Translations under genes and position numbers: made by a program
Notes under the pieces: generated by a model
Seen by the model: the letters and a program-made list of their open reading frames with translations, nothing else
Told to the model about the DNA's origin: nothing
Database searches by the model: none
Assembly: GCF_051014685.1 (NCBI RefSeq)
Contig: NW_027478401.1
Coordinates: forward strand, 1-64,000
Reading direction: 5' to 3'
Length of the DNA stretch: 64,000 bases
Source of the DNA: Ptiloglossa arizonensis
Lineage: Eukaryota; Arthropoda; Insecta; Hymenoptera; Colletidae
Shown here: in pieces, positions 12,535 to 24,300 of the stretch
How positions within the stretch are numbered: the first letter of the stretch is position 1
Layout: each line of letters starts with the position of its first letter

Positions 12535-15500
12535 TGTGTATTTTTTCCCTAGGACATTCTGGTTAAGCGTCTGGAGCAGCAGAATTGCGAAACATTTTTT
12601 GCCTTCTCAACCATTTCTTGGCTTCGAACTCCCATATCTCGCGAACGGATTGACCTAACCCAAAAATTCCTATTGCGTCTGAAAGTAGAAACTCGCCCGA
12701 TTACAATGATATTTGTATTTTTTCCCTAGGCCATTCTGGATAAGCGTTTGGAGCAGCAGAATTGCGAAAAATTTCTGGCCTTCTCAACCATTTCTTGGCT
12801 TCAAACTCCCTTATCTTGCGAACGGATTGACCTAACCCAAAAATTGCTATTGCATTTGAAAGTAGAAACTCGCCCGATTACAACGGTATGTGCATTTTTT
12901 CCCTAGGCCATTCTGGTTAAGCGTTTGGAGCAGCAGAATTGCGAAAAATTTATTCCCTTCTCAACCATGTCGTAGCTACAAACTCCGATATCTCGCGAAC
13001 GGATTGACCTAACCCAAAAATTCCTATTGCATCTGAAAGCAGAAACTCGGCCGATTACAACGGTATGTGTATTTTCTCCCTAGGCCATTCTGGATAAGCG
13101 TTTGGAGCAGCAGAAGTGCGAAAAATTTGTTCTCTTCTCAACCATTTCTTAGCTTCAAACTCCCATATCTCGCGAACGGATTGACCAAACCCAAAAATTC
13201 CTACTGCGTCCGAAATTAGAAACTCGCCCGATTACAATGGTTTGCGTATTTTTTCCCTAGGCCGTTCTGGTTAAGCGTTTGGAGCAGCAGAATTGCAAAA
13301 AATTTGTTCTCTTCTCAACCATTTCTTAGCTTCAATCTCTCATATCTCGCGAACGGATTGACCTAACCCAAAAATTCCTATTGGATTTGAAAGTAGAAAC
13401 TCGCCCGATTACAACCGTATACGTATTTTTTCCCTAGGCCATTCTGGTTAAGCGATTGGAGCAGCAGAAGTGCAAAAAATTTGTTCTCTTCTCAACAATT
13501 TCTTAGCTTCAAACTCCCATATCTCGCGAACGGATTGACCTAACCCAAAAATTCCTATTGCATCTGAAAGTAGAAACTCGCCCGATTACAATGGTATGTG
13601 TATTTTTTCCCTGGGCCAATCTGGTTAAGCTTTTGGAGCAGCAGAATTGCGAAAAATTTTTTGCGTTCTCAACCAGTTCTTGGTTTCAACCTCCCATATC
13701 TCGCGAACGCATTGACCCAACCCAAAAATTCCTGTTGCGTCTGAAAGTAGAAGCTCGCCCGATTACAACGGTATGTGTATTTTTTCCCTAGGCCATCCTG
13801 GTTAAGCGATTGGAGCAGCAGAGTTGCGAAAAATTTGTTCTCTTCTCAACCATTTCTTAGCTTCAAACTCCCATATCTCGCGAACGGATTGACCCAACCC
13901 AAAAATTCCTATTGCATCTGAAAGTAGAAACTCGCCCGATTACAACAGTATGTGTATATGTTCCCTAGGCCATTCTGGTTAAGCGTTTGGAGCAGCAGAA
14001 GTGCGAAAAATTTGTGGACTTCTCAACCATTTCTTGGCTTCAGCCTCCCATATCTCGCGAACGGATTGACCCAACCCAAAAATTCCTGTTGCGTCTGAAA
14101 GTAGAAACTCGCCCGATTACAACAGTATATGCATTTTTTCCCTAGGCCATTCTGGTTAAGCGTTTGGAGCAGCAGCATTGCGAAAAATTTCTGGCCTTCT
14201 CAACCATTTCTTGGCTTCAAACTCCCTCATCTGGCGAACGGATTGACCTAACCCAAAAATTGCTATTGCATTTGAAAGTAGAAACTCGCCCGATTACAAC
14301 GGTGTGTGTATTTTTACTCTAGGCCAATCTGGTTTCGCGTTTGGAGCAGCAGAATTGCGAAAAATTTTTTGCCTTCTCAACCATTTCTTAGATTCAAACT
14401 CCCATATCTCGCGAACGGATTGACCTAACCCAAAAACTGCTATTGCATTTGAAAGTAGATACTCGCCCGATTACAACGGTATGTGTATTTTTTCCCTAGG
14501 CCATTCTGGATAAGCGTTTGGAGCAGCAGAATTTCGAAATATTTGTTGTCTTCTCAACCATTTCTTAGCTTCAAAGTCCCATATCTCGTGAACGGATTGA
14601 CCAAACCAAAAAATTCCTGCTGCGTCTGAGAGTAGAAACTCGCACGAATACAACGGTATGCGTATTTTTCTCCTGGGCCATTCTGGTTAAGCGATTGGAG
14701 CAGCAGAAGTGCGAAAAATTTGTTCTCTTCTCAACCATTTCTTAGCTTCAATCTCTCATATCTCGCGAACGGATTCACCTCACCCAAAAATTCCTATTGG
14801 ATTTGAAAGTAGAAACTCGCCCGATTACAACGGTATACGTATTTTTTCCCTAGGCTATTCTGGTTAAGCGATTGGAGCAGCAGAATTGCGAAAAATTTGT
14901 TGTATTGTCAACCATTTCTTATATTCAAACTCCCATATCTCGCGGACGGATTGACCAACCCAAAAATTCCTATTGCATCTGAAAGTAGAATCTCGCCCGA
15001 TTACAACGGTATGTGCATTTTTTCCCTAGGCCATTCTGGTTAAGCGTTTGGAGCAGCAGCATTGCGAAAAATTTCTGGCCTTCTCAACCATTTCTTGGCT
15101 TCAAACTCCCTCATCTGGCGAACGGATTGACCTAACCCAAAAATTGCTATTGCATTTGAAAGTAGAAACTCGCCCGATTACAACGGTGTGTGTATTTTTA
15201 CTCTAGGCCATTCTGGGTAGGCGTTTGGAGCAGCAGAATTGTGAAAAATTTGTTGCCTTCTGAACCATTTCTTGGCTTCATAATACCCTATCTCGCGAAC
15301 GGATTGACATAACCCAAAAATTCCTATTGCATCTGAAAGTAGATACTCGCCCGATTACAACGGTATGTGTATTTTTACTCTTGGCCATTCTGGTTAAGCG
15401 TTTGGAGCAGCAGAATTGCGAAAAATTTTTTGCCTTCTCAACCATTTCTTGGCTTCAACCTCCCATATCTCGCGAACGGATTGACCCAACCCAAAAATTC

Positions 15501-16540
15501 CTGTTGCGTCTGAAAGTAGAAACTCGCCCGATTACAACAGTATGTATATTTTTTCCCTAGGCAATTCTGGTTAAGCGATTGGAGCAGCAGAATTGCGAAA
15601 AATTTGTTGTCTTCTCAACCATTTCTTCGCTTCAAACTCCCATATCTCGCGAACGGATTGACCAAACCCAAAAATTCCTACTGCGTCGAAATTAGAAACT
15701 CGCCCGATTACAATGGTTTGCGTATTTTTCTCCTAGGCCATTCTTGTTAAGCGTTTGGAGCAGCAGAAGTGCGAAACATTTGTGGCCTTCTCAACCATTT
15801 CTTGGGTTCAAACTCCCTTATCTTGCGAACGGATTGACCTAACCCAAAAATTCCTATTGGATCTGTAAGTGGAAACTCGCCCGATTACAACGGTATGTGT
15901 ATTTTTACTCTAGGCCATTCTGGTTAAGCATTTGGAGCAGCAGAATTGCGAAAAATTTTTTGCGTTCTCAACCAGTTCTTGGTTTCAACCTCCCATATCT
16001 CGCGAACGGATTGACCCAACCCAAAAATTCCTGTTGCGTCTGAAAGTAGAAACTCGCCCGATTACAATGGTATGTGTATTTTTTCCTTAGGCCATTCTGG
16101 TTAAGCGTTTGGAGCAGCACAATTGCGAAAAATTTTTTGCGTTCACAACCATTTCTTGGCTTCTATCTCCCATATCTCGCGAACGGATTGACCAACCCCA
16201 AAAATTCCTCTTGCGTCTAAAAGTAGAAACTCGCCCGATTACAACAGTATGTGTATTTTTTTCCTAGGCCATTCTGGTTATATGTTTGGAGCAGCAGAAG
16301 TGTGAAAAATTTGTTGTCTTCTCAACCATTTCTTAGCTTCAAACTCCCATATCTCGCGAACGGATTGACCTAACCCAAAAATTCCTATTGCATCTGAAAG
16401 TAGAAACTCGCCCGATTACAACGGTATGTGTATTTTTCTCCTAGGCCATTCTGGTTAAGCGATTGGAGCAGCAGAAGTGCGAAAAATTTGTTGTCTTCTC
16501 AACCATTTCTTGGCTTCAAACTCCCATATCTCGCGAACGG

Positions 16541-17959
16541 ATTGACCTAACCCAAAAATTCCTATTTCATCTGAAAGTAGAAACTCGCCCGATTACAACG
16601 GTAGGTGTATTTTTTCCCTATGCCATTCTGGTTAAGCGTTTGGAGCAGCAGAAGTGCGAAAAATTTTGTGCCTTCTCAACCATTTCTTCTCTTCAAACTC
16701 CCATATCTCGCGAACGGATTCACCTAACCCAAAAATTTCTATTGCATCTGAAAGTAGAAACTCGCCCCATTACAACGGTATGTGTATTTTTCTCCTAGGC
16801 CATTCTGGTTAAGCGATTGGAGCAGCAGAAGTGCGAAAAATTTGTTGTCTTCCCAACCATTTCTTCGCTTCATAGTCCCATATCTCGCGAACGGATTGAC
16901 CAAACCCAAAAATTCCTGCTGCGTCTGAAAGTAGAAACTCGCCCGATTACAACTGTATGCGTATTTTTTCCCTAGGCCATTCTGGTTATGCGTTTGGAGC
17001 AGCAGAATTGCGAAAATTTGTTGTCTTCTCAACCATTTCTTAGATTCAAACTCCCATATCTCGCGAACGGATTGACCTAACCCAAAACTTCCTATTGCAT
17101 CGGAAAGTAGAAACTCGACCGATTACAACGGTATGTGTATTTTCTTCCTAGGCCATTCTGGTTAAGAGATTGGAGCAGCAGAAGTGCGAAAAATTTGTTG
17201 TCTTCCCAACCATTTCTTCGCTTCAAACTCCCATATCTCGCGAACGGATTGACCTAACCCAAAAATTCCTATTGCATCTGAAAGTAGAAACTCGCCCGAT
17301 TACAACGGTAGGTGTATTTTTTCCCTATGCCATTCTGGTTAAGCGTTTGGAGCAGCAGAAGTGCGAAAAATTTTGTGCCTTCTCAACCATTTCTTCTCTT
17401 CAAACTCCCATATCTCGCGAACGGATTCACCTAACCCAAAAATTTCTATTGCATCTGAAAGTAGAAACTCGCCCCATTACAACGGTATGTGTATTTTTCT
17501 CCTAGGCCATTCTGGTTAAGCGATTGGAGCAGCAGAAGTGCGAAAAATTTGTTGTGTTCCCAACCATTTCTTCGCTTCATAGTCCCATATCTCGCGAACG
17601 GATTGACCAAACCCAAAAATTCCTGCTGCGTCTGAAAGTAGAAACTCGCCCGATTACAACTGTATGCGTATTTTTTCCCTAGGCCATTCTGGTTATGCGT
17701 TTGGAGCAGCAGAATTGCGAAAATTTGTTGTCTTCTCAACCATTTCTTAGATTCAAACTCCCATATCTCGCGAACGGATTGACCTAACCCAAAACTTCCT
17801 ATTGCATCGGAAAGTAGAAACTCGACCGATTACAACGGTATGTGTATTTTCTTCCTAGGCCATTCTGGTTAAGAGATTGGAGCAGCAGAAGTGCGAAAAA
17901 TTTGTTGTCTTCCCAACCATTTCTTCGCTTCAAACTCCCATATCTCGCGAACGGATTCA
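16541..17959. repeat. 4-monomer higher-order repeat, 707 bp, two copies
   Basis: Two near-identical copies start at about 16,541 and 17,248. The period is 707 rather than 708 because one monomer in each has lost an A in GCGAAAATTTG. Each unit shows the order CGGTAGGTG, CGGATTCACC, CTTCATAGTCCC with CTGCTGCGTC, then TTCTTAGATTC with AAAACTTCC. The repeat breaks at about 17,959 where the next monomer changes from GGATTGACC to GGATTCACC. The same pair is present in copy B. Confidence 0.85.
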
Positions 17960-20900
17960 CCTAACCCAAAAATTTCTATTGCATCTGAAAGTAGAAACTC
18001 GCCCCATTACAACGGTATGTGTATTTTTCTCCTATGCCATTCTGATTAAGGGTTTGGAGCAGCAGAATTGCGAAAAATTTTTTGCCTTCTCAACCATTTC
18101 TTGGCTTCAAACTCCCATATCTCGCGAACGCATTGACCTAACCCAAAAATTCCTGTTGCGTATGAAAGTAGAAACTCGCCCGATTACAACGGTATGTGTA
18201 TTATTCTCCTAGGCCATTCTGGTTAAGCGATTGGAGCAGCAGAATTGCGAAAAATTTGTTGTCTTCTCAACCATTTCTTAGCTTCAAACTCCCATATCTC
18301 GCGAACGGATTGGCCTAACCCAAAAATTCCTGTTGCGTCTGAAAGTAGAAACGCACCCGATTACAACGGTATGTGTAATTTTTCCCTAGGCCATTCTGGT
18401 TAAGCGTTTGGAGCAGCAGAATTGCGAAAAATTTTTTGCCTTCTCAACCATTTCTTAGCTTCAAACTCCCATATCTCGCGAACGGATTCACCTAACCCAA
18501 AAATTTCTATTGCATCTGAAAGTAGAAACTCGCCCCATTACAACGGTATGTGTATTATTCTCCTAGGCCATTCTGGTTAAGCGTTTGGAGCAGCAGAAGT
18601 GCGAAAAATTTGTGGCCTTCTCAACCGTTTCTTGGCTTCATAATACCCTATCTCGCGAACGGATTGACCTAACCCAAAAATTCCTATCGCATCTGAAAGT
18701 AGAAACTCGCCCGATTACAACGGTATGTGTATTTTTTCCCTAGGGCAATCTGGTTAAGCGTTTGGAGCAGCAGAATTGCGAAAAATTTGTTGTCTTCTCA
18801 ACCATTTCTTAGCTTCAAACTCCCATATCTCGCGAACGGATCGACCTAACCCAAAAATTCCTATCGCATCTGAAAGTGGAAACTCGCCCGATTACAACGG
18901 TATGTGAATTTTTCCCCTAGGCCATTCTGGTTAAGCGATTGGAGCAGCAGAAGTGCGAAAAATTTGTTGTCTTCCCAACCATTTCTTCGCTTCATAGTCC
19001 CATATCTCGCGAACGGATTGACCAAACCCAAAAATTCCTGCTGCGTCTGAAAGTAGAAACTCGCCCGATTACAACTGTATGCGTATTTTTTCCCTAGGCC
19101 ATTCTGGTTATGCGTTTGGAGCAGCAGAATTGCGAAAATTTGTTGCCTTCTCAACCATTTCTTAGCTTCAAAATCCCATATGTCGCGAACGGATTGACCT
19201 AACCCAAAAATTCCTATTGCATCGGAAAGTAGAAACTCGCCCGATTACAACGGTATGTGTATTTTCTTCCTAGGCCATTCTGGTTAAGAGATTGGAGCAG
19301 CAGAAGTGCGAAAAATTTGTTGTCTTCCCAACCATTTCTTCGCTTCATAGCCCCATATCTCGCGAACGGATTGACCAAACCCAAAAATTCCTATTTCATC
19401 TGAAAGTAGAAACTCGCCCGATTACAACGGTAGGTGTATTTTTTCCCTATGCCATTCTGGTTAAGCGTCTGGCGCAGCAGAATTGCGAAAAATTTGTTGT
19501 CTTCTCAAGCATTTCGTAGCTTCAAACTCCCATATCTCGCGAACGGATTGACCTGACCCAAAAATCCCTAATGCATCTGAAAGTAGAAACTCGCCCGATT
19601 ACAACGGTATGTGTATTTTTTCCCTAGGACATTCTGGTTAAGCGTTTGGAGCAGTAGAAGTTCGAAAAATTTTGTGCCTTCTCAACCATTTCTTGGCTTC
19701 AAACTCCCATATCTCGCGAACGGATTGGCCTAACCCAAAAATTCCTGTTGCGTCTGAAAGTAGAAACTCGCCCGATTGCAACGGTATGTGTATTTTTTCC
19801 CTAGGCCCTTCTGGTTAAGCGTTTGGAGCAGTAGAAGTGCGAAAAATTTTGTGCCTACTCAACCATTTCTTGGCTTCAAACTCCCATATCTCGCGAACGG
19901 ATTGACCTAACCCAAAAATTCCTATTTCATCTGAAAGTAGAAACTCGCCCGATTACAACGGTATGTGTATTTTTTCCCTAGGCTATTCTGGTTAAGCGAT
20001 TGGAGCAGCAGAAGTGCGAAAAATTTGTTGTCCTCTCAACCACTTCTTAGCTTCAAACTCCCATATCTCGCAAACGGATTGACCAAACCCAAAAATTTCT
20101 GCTGCGTCTGAAAGTAGAAACTCGCCCGATTACAACTGTATGCGTATTTTTTCCCTAGGCCATTCTGGATAAGCGTTTGGAGTAGCAGAATTGCGAAAAA
20201 TTTGTTGCCTTCTCAACCATTTTGTAGCTTCAAACTCCCATATCTCGCGAACGGATTGGCCTAACCCAAAAATTCCTGTTGCGTCTGAAAGTAGAAACTC
20301 GCCCGATTGCAACGGTATGTGTATTTTTTCCCTAGGCCCTTCTGGTTAAGCGTTTGGAGCAGTAGAAGTGCGGAAAATTTTGTGCCTACTCAACCATTTC
20401 TTGGCTTCAAACTCCCATATCTCGCGAACGGATTGACCTAACCCAAAAATTCCTATTTCATCTGAAAGTAGAAACTCGCCCGATTACAACGGTAGGTGTA
20501 TTTTTTCCCTATGCCATTCTGGTTAAGCGTTTGGCGCAGCAGAATTGCGAAAAATTTGTTGTCTTCTCAACCATTTTGTAGCTTCAAACTCCCATATCTC
20601 GCGAACGGATTGGCCTAACCCAAAAATTCCTGTTGCGTCTGAAAGTAGAAACTCGCCCGATTACAACGGTATGTGTAGTTTTTCCCTAGGGCAATCTGGT
20701 TAAGCGTTTGGAGCAGCAGAATTGCGAAAAATTTTTTGCCTTCACAACCATTTCTTAGCTTCAAACTCCCATATCTCGCGAACGGATTCACCTAACCCAA
20801 AAATTTCTATTGCATCTGAAAGTAGAAACTCGCCCCATTACAACGGTATGTGTATTATTCTCCTAGGCCATTCTGGTTAAGCGATTGGAGCAGCAGAATT

Positions 20901-21315
20901 GCGAAAAATTTGTTGTCTTCTCAACCATTTCTTGGCTTCAAACTCCCATATCTCGCGAACGGATCGACCTAACCCAAAAATTCCTATCGCATCAGAAAGT
21001 GGAAACTCGCCCGATTACAACGGTATGTGGAATTTTCCCTAGGCCATTCTGGTTAAGCGATTGGAGCAGCAGAAGTGCGAAAAATTTGTTGTCTTCTCAA
21101 CCATTTCTTCGCTTCATAGTCCCATATCTCGCGAACGGGTTGACCAAACCCAAAAATTCCTGCTGCGTCTGAAAGTAGAAACTCGCCCGATTACAACGGT
21201 ATGTGTATTTTTTCCCTATGCCATTCTGGATAAGGGTTTGGAGCAGCAGAATTGCGAAAAATTTTTTGCCTTCTCAACCATTTCTTGGCTTCAAACTCCC
21301 ATATCTCGCGAACGC
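16541..21315. repeat. Segmental duplication block, copy A (27 monomers, 4,775 bp)
   Basis: Copy A repeats in full as copy B at an offset of 4,775 bp (27 x 177 minus 4). Matching landmarks include CCTATTTCATCTG at 16,561 and 21,336. The left breakpoint lies between about 16,495 and 16,540, where GAACGG in A becomes GAACGC in B. A begins with the 707-bp 4-monomer unit and ends with a monomer carrying TAAGGGTTTGG and GAACGCATTG, which is also the junction monomer between B and C. I noticed only scattered differences from B, such as CATAGCCCC for CATAGTCCC near 19,350 and a one-base-shorter run near 21,030. Confidence 0.88.
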
Positions 21316-24300
21316 ATTGACCTAACCCAAAAATTCCTATTTCATCTGAAAGTAGAAACTCGCCCGATTACAACGGTAGGTGTATTTTTTCCCTATGCCA
21401 TTCTGGTTAAGCGTTTGGAGCAGCAGAAGTGCGAAAAATTTTGTGCCTTCTCAACCATTTCTTCTCTTCAAACTCCCATATCTCGCGAACGGATTCACCT
21501 AACCCAAAAATTTCTATTGCATCTGAAAGTAGAAACTCGCCCCATTACAACGGTATGTGTATTTTTCTCCTAGGCCATTCTGGTTAAGCGATTGGAGCAG
21601 CAGAAGTGCGAAAAATTTGTTGTCTTCCCAACCATTTCTTCGCTTCATAGTCCCATATCTCGCGAACGGATTGACCAAACCCAAAAATTCCTGCTGCGTC
21701 TGAAAGTAGAAACTCGCCCGATTACAACTGTATGCGTATTTTTTCCCTAGGCCATTCTGGTTATGCGTTTGGAGCAGCAGAATTGCGAAAATTTGTTGTC
21801 TTCTCAACCATTTCTTAGATTCAAACTCCCATATCTCGCGAACGGATTGACCTAACCCAAAACTTCCTATTGCATCGGAAAGTAGAAACTCGACCGATTA
21901 CAACGGTATGTGTATTTTCTTCCTAGGCCATTCTGGTTAAGAGATTGGAGCAGCAGAAGTGCGAAAAATTTGTTGTCTTCCCAACCATTTCTTCGCTTCA
22001 AACTCCCATATCTCGCGAACGGATTGACCTAACCCAAAAATTCCTATTGCATCTGAAAGTAGAAACTCGCCCGATTACAACGGTAGGTGTATTTTTTCCC
22101 TATGCCATTCTGGTTAAGCGTTTGGAGCAGCAGAAGTGCGAAAAATTTTGTGCCTTCTCAACCATTTCTTCTCTTCAAACTCCCATATCTCGCGAACGGA
22201 TTCACCTAACCCAAAAATTTCTATTGCATCTGAAAGTAGAAACTCGCCCCATTACAACGGTATGTGTATTTTTCTCCTAGGCCATTCTGGTTAAGCGATT
22301 GGAGCAGCAGAAGTGCGAAAAATTTGTTGTCTTCCCAACCATTTCTTCGCTTCATAGTCCCATATCTCGCGAACGGATTGACCAAACCCAAAAATTCCTG
22401 CTGCGTCTGAAAGTAGAAACTCGCCCGATTACAACTGTATGCGTATTTTTTCCCTAGGCCATTCTGGTTATGCGTTTGGAGCAGCAGAATTGCGAAAATT
22501 TGTTGTCTTCTCAACCATTTCTTAGATTCAAACTCCCATATCTCGCGAACGGATTGACCTAACCCAAAACTTCCTATTGCATCGGAAAGTAGAAACTCGA
22601 CCGATTACAACGGTATGTGTATTTTCTTCCTAGGCCATTCTGGTTAAGAGATTGGAGCAGCAGAAGTGCGAAAAATTTGTTGTCTTCCCAACCATTTCTT
22701 CGCTTCAAACTCCCATATCTCGCGAACGGATTCACCTAACCCAAAAATTTCTATTGCATCTGAAAGTAGAAACTCGCCCCATTACAACGGTATGTGTATT
22801 TTTCTCCTATGCCATTCTGATTAAGGGTTTGGAGCAGCAGAATTGCGAAAAATTTTTTGCCTTCTCAACCATTTCTTGGCTTCAAACTCCCATATCTCGC
22901 GAACGCATTGACCTAACCCAAAAATTCCTGTTGCGTATGAAAGTAGAAACTCGCCCGATTACAACGGTATGTGTATTATTCTCCTAGGCCATTCTGGTTA
23001 AGCGATTGGAGCAGCAGAATTGCGAAAAATTTGTTGTCTTCTCAACCATTTCTTAGCTTCAAACTCCCATATCTCGCGAACGGATTGGCCTAACCCAAAA
23101 ATTCCTGTTGCGTCTGAAAGTAGAAACGCACCCGATTACAACGGTATGTGTAATTTTTCCCTAGGCCATTCTGGTTAAGCGTTTGGAGCAGCAGAATTGC
23201 GAAAAATTTTTTGCCTTCTCAACCATTTCTTAGCTTCAAACTCCCATATCTCGCGAACGGATTCACCTAACCCAAAAATTTCTATTGCATCTGAAAGTAG
23301 AAACTCGCCCCATTACAACGGTATGTGTATTATTCTCCTAGGCCATTCTGGTTAAGCGTTTGGAGCAGCAGAAGTGCGAAAAATTTGTGGCCTTCTCAAC
23401 CGTTTCTTGGCTTCATAATACCCTATCTCGCGAACGGATTGACCTAACCCAAAAATTCCTATCGCATCTGAAAGTAGAAACTCGCCCGATTACAACGGTA
23501 TGTGTATTTTTTCCCTAGGGCAATCTGGTTAAGCGTTTGGAGCAGCAGAATTGCGAAAAATTTGTTGTCTTCTCAACCATTTCTTAGCTTCAAACTCCCA
23601 TATCTCGCGAACGGATCGACCTAACCCAAAAATTCCTATCGCATCTGAAAGTGGAAACTCGCCCGATTACAACGGTATGTGAATTTTTCCCCTAGGCCAT
23701 TCTGGTTAAGCGATTGGAGCAGCAGAAGTGCGAAAAATTTGTTGTCTTCCCAACCATTTCTTCGCTTCATAGTCCCATATCTCGCGAACGGATTGACCAA
23801 ACCCAAAAATTCCTGCTGCGTCTGAAAGTAGAAACTCGCCCGATTACAACTGTATGCGTATTTTTTCCCTAGGCCATTCTGGTTATGCGTTTGGAGCAGC
23901 AGAATTGCGAAAATTTGTTGCCTTCTCAACCATTTCTTAGCTTCAAAATCCCATATGTCGCGAACGGATTGACCTAACCCAAAAATTCCTATTGCATCGG
24001 AAAGTAGAAACTCGCCCGATTACAACGGTATGTGTATTTTCTTCCTAGGCCATTCTGGTTAAGAGATTGGAGCAGCAGAAGTGCGAAAAATTTGTTGTCT
24101 TCCCAACCATTTCTTCGCTTCATAGTCCCATATCTCGCGAACGGATTGACCAAACCCAAAAATTCCTATTTCATCTGAAAGTAGAAACTCGCCCGATTAC
24201 AACGGTAGGTGTATTTTTTCCCTATGCCATTCTGGTTAAGCGTCTGGCGCAGCAGAATTGCGAAAAATTTGTTGTCTTCTCAAGCATTTCGTAGCTTCAA

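Larger units (their letters stand above)
12456..12632 (+). repeat. Representative satellite monomer (177 bp)
   Basis: This copy is close to the consensus and is used here as the coordinate frame, starting at CATATC. In order it holds: the core CGCGAACGG (monomer positions 8-16, containing the palindrome TCGCGA); a CCCAAAAATTCC A-tract (27-38); a variable stretch (about 36-50) read as CCTATTGCATC, CCTGCTGCGTC, CCTGTTGCGTATG and others; the conserved GTAGAAACTCGCCCGATT (53-70); a second variable stretch TATGYGTAT; a T6 tract and the palindrome CCTAGG (93-98); the conserved GGAGCAGCAG; GCGAAAAATTT; and a third variable stretch ending TTCTTRGCTTCAAACTCC. NruI (TCGCGA) and AvrII (CCTAGG) each cut most monomers once. 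This copy has a few private changes, such as CCTAGGAC for CCTAGGCC. Confidence 0.95.
5890..16500. repeat. Indel-poor left-family array, multiple short higher-order duplications
   Basis: Period is exactly 177 bp from 5,914 to 12,994. The segment is built from families rare or absent further right: one with CAATCTCTCATATC and CTATTGGATTTG, one with CTACTGCGTCCGAAATTAG, AATGGTTTGCG and GGCCGTTCTGG, and one with CTCCCTTATC and TTGCTATTGCATTTG. The GTCGTAGC marker recurs at 5,889, 8,544 (15 monomers on) and 12,969 (25 monomers on). From about 12.3 to 16.5 kb I find no long internal duplication. There is only a single-monomer echo: about 14,134-14,325 matches 15,018-15,209, 884 bp on. No gene or insertion is seen. 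Confidence 0.85.

Noticed and set aside
12486..12601. A-tract phasing that would give strong intrinsic DNA curvature
   Set aside because: The three A/T tracts are centred about 55, 52 and 70 bp apart around the repeat, which is not a consistent whole number of helical turns. Bending is possible but not supported by spacing alone.
14134..15209. Possible 5-monomer higher-order repeat (884-bp offset, CTCCCTCATCTGGCG marker)
   Set aside because: Only about one monomer matches at this offset and its neighbours differ, so it is a shared variant rather than a repeated multi-monomer unit.
16739..17032. Minus-strand frames of about 97 codons repeated at 17,446, 18,861, 21,514 and elsewhere
   Set aside because: They are the reverse complement of the same monomers, recur at duplication offsets (707 and 4,775 bp), and vanish with single-base indels. 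Not genes.
21061..21573. Longest + strand open reading frame (170 codons), with many similar 64-134-codon frames
   Set aside because: Every frame is the satellite read in register; 177 is divisible by 3, so frames run across monomers. They end at the TAG of CCTAGG and lengthen only where that box is mutated to CCTATG or CCTTGG. There is no gene-like context and no sign of a coding constraint separate from the repeat.
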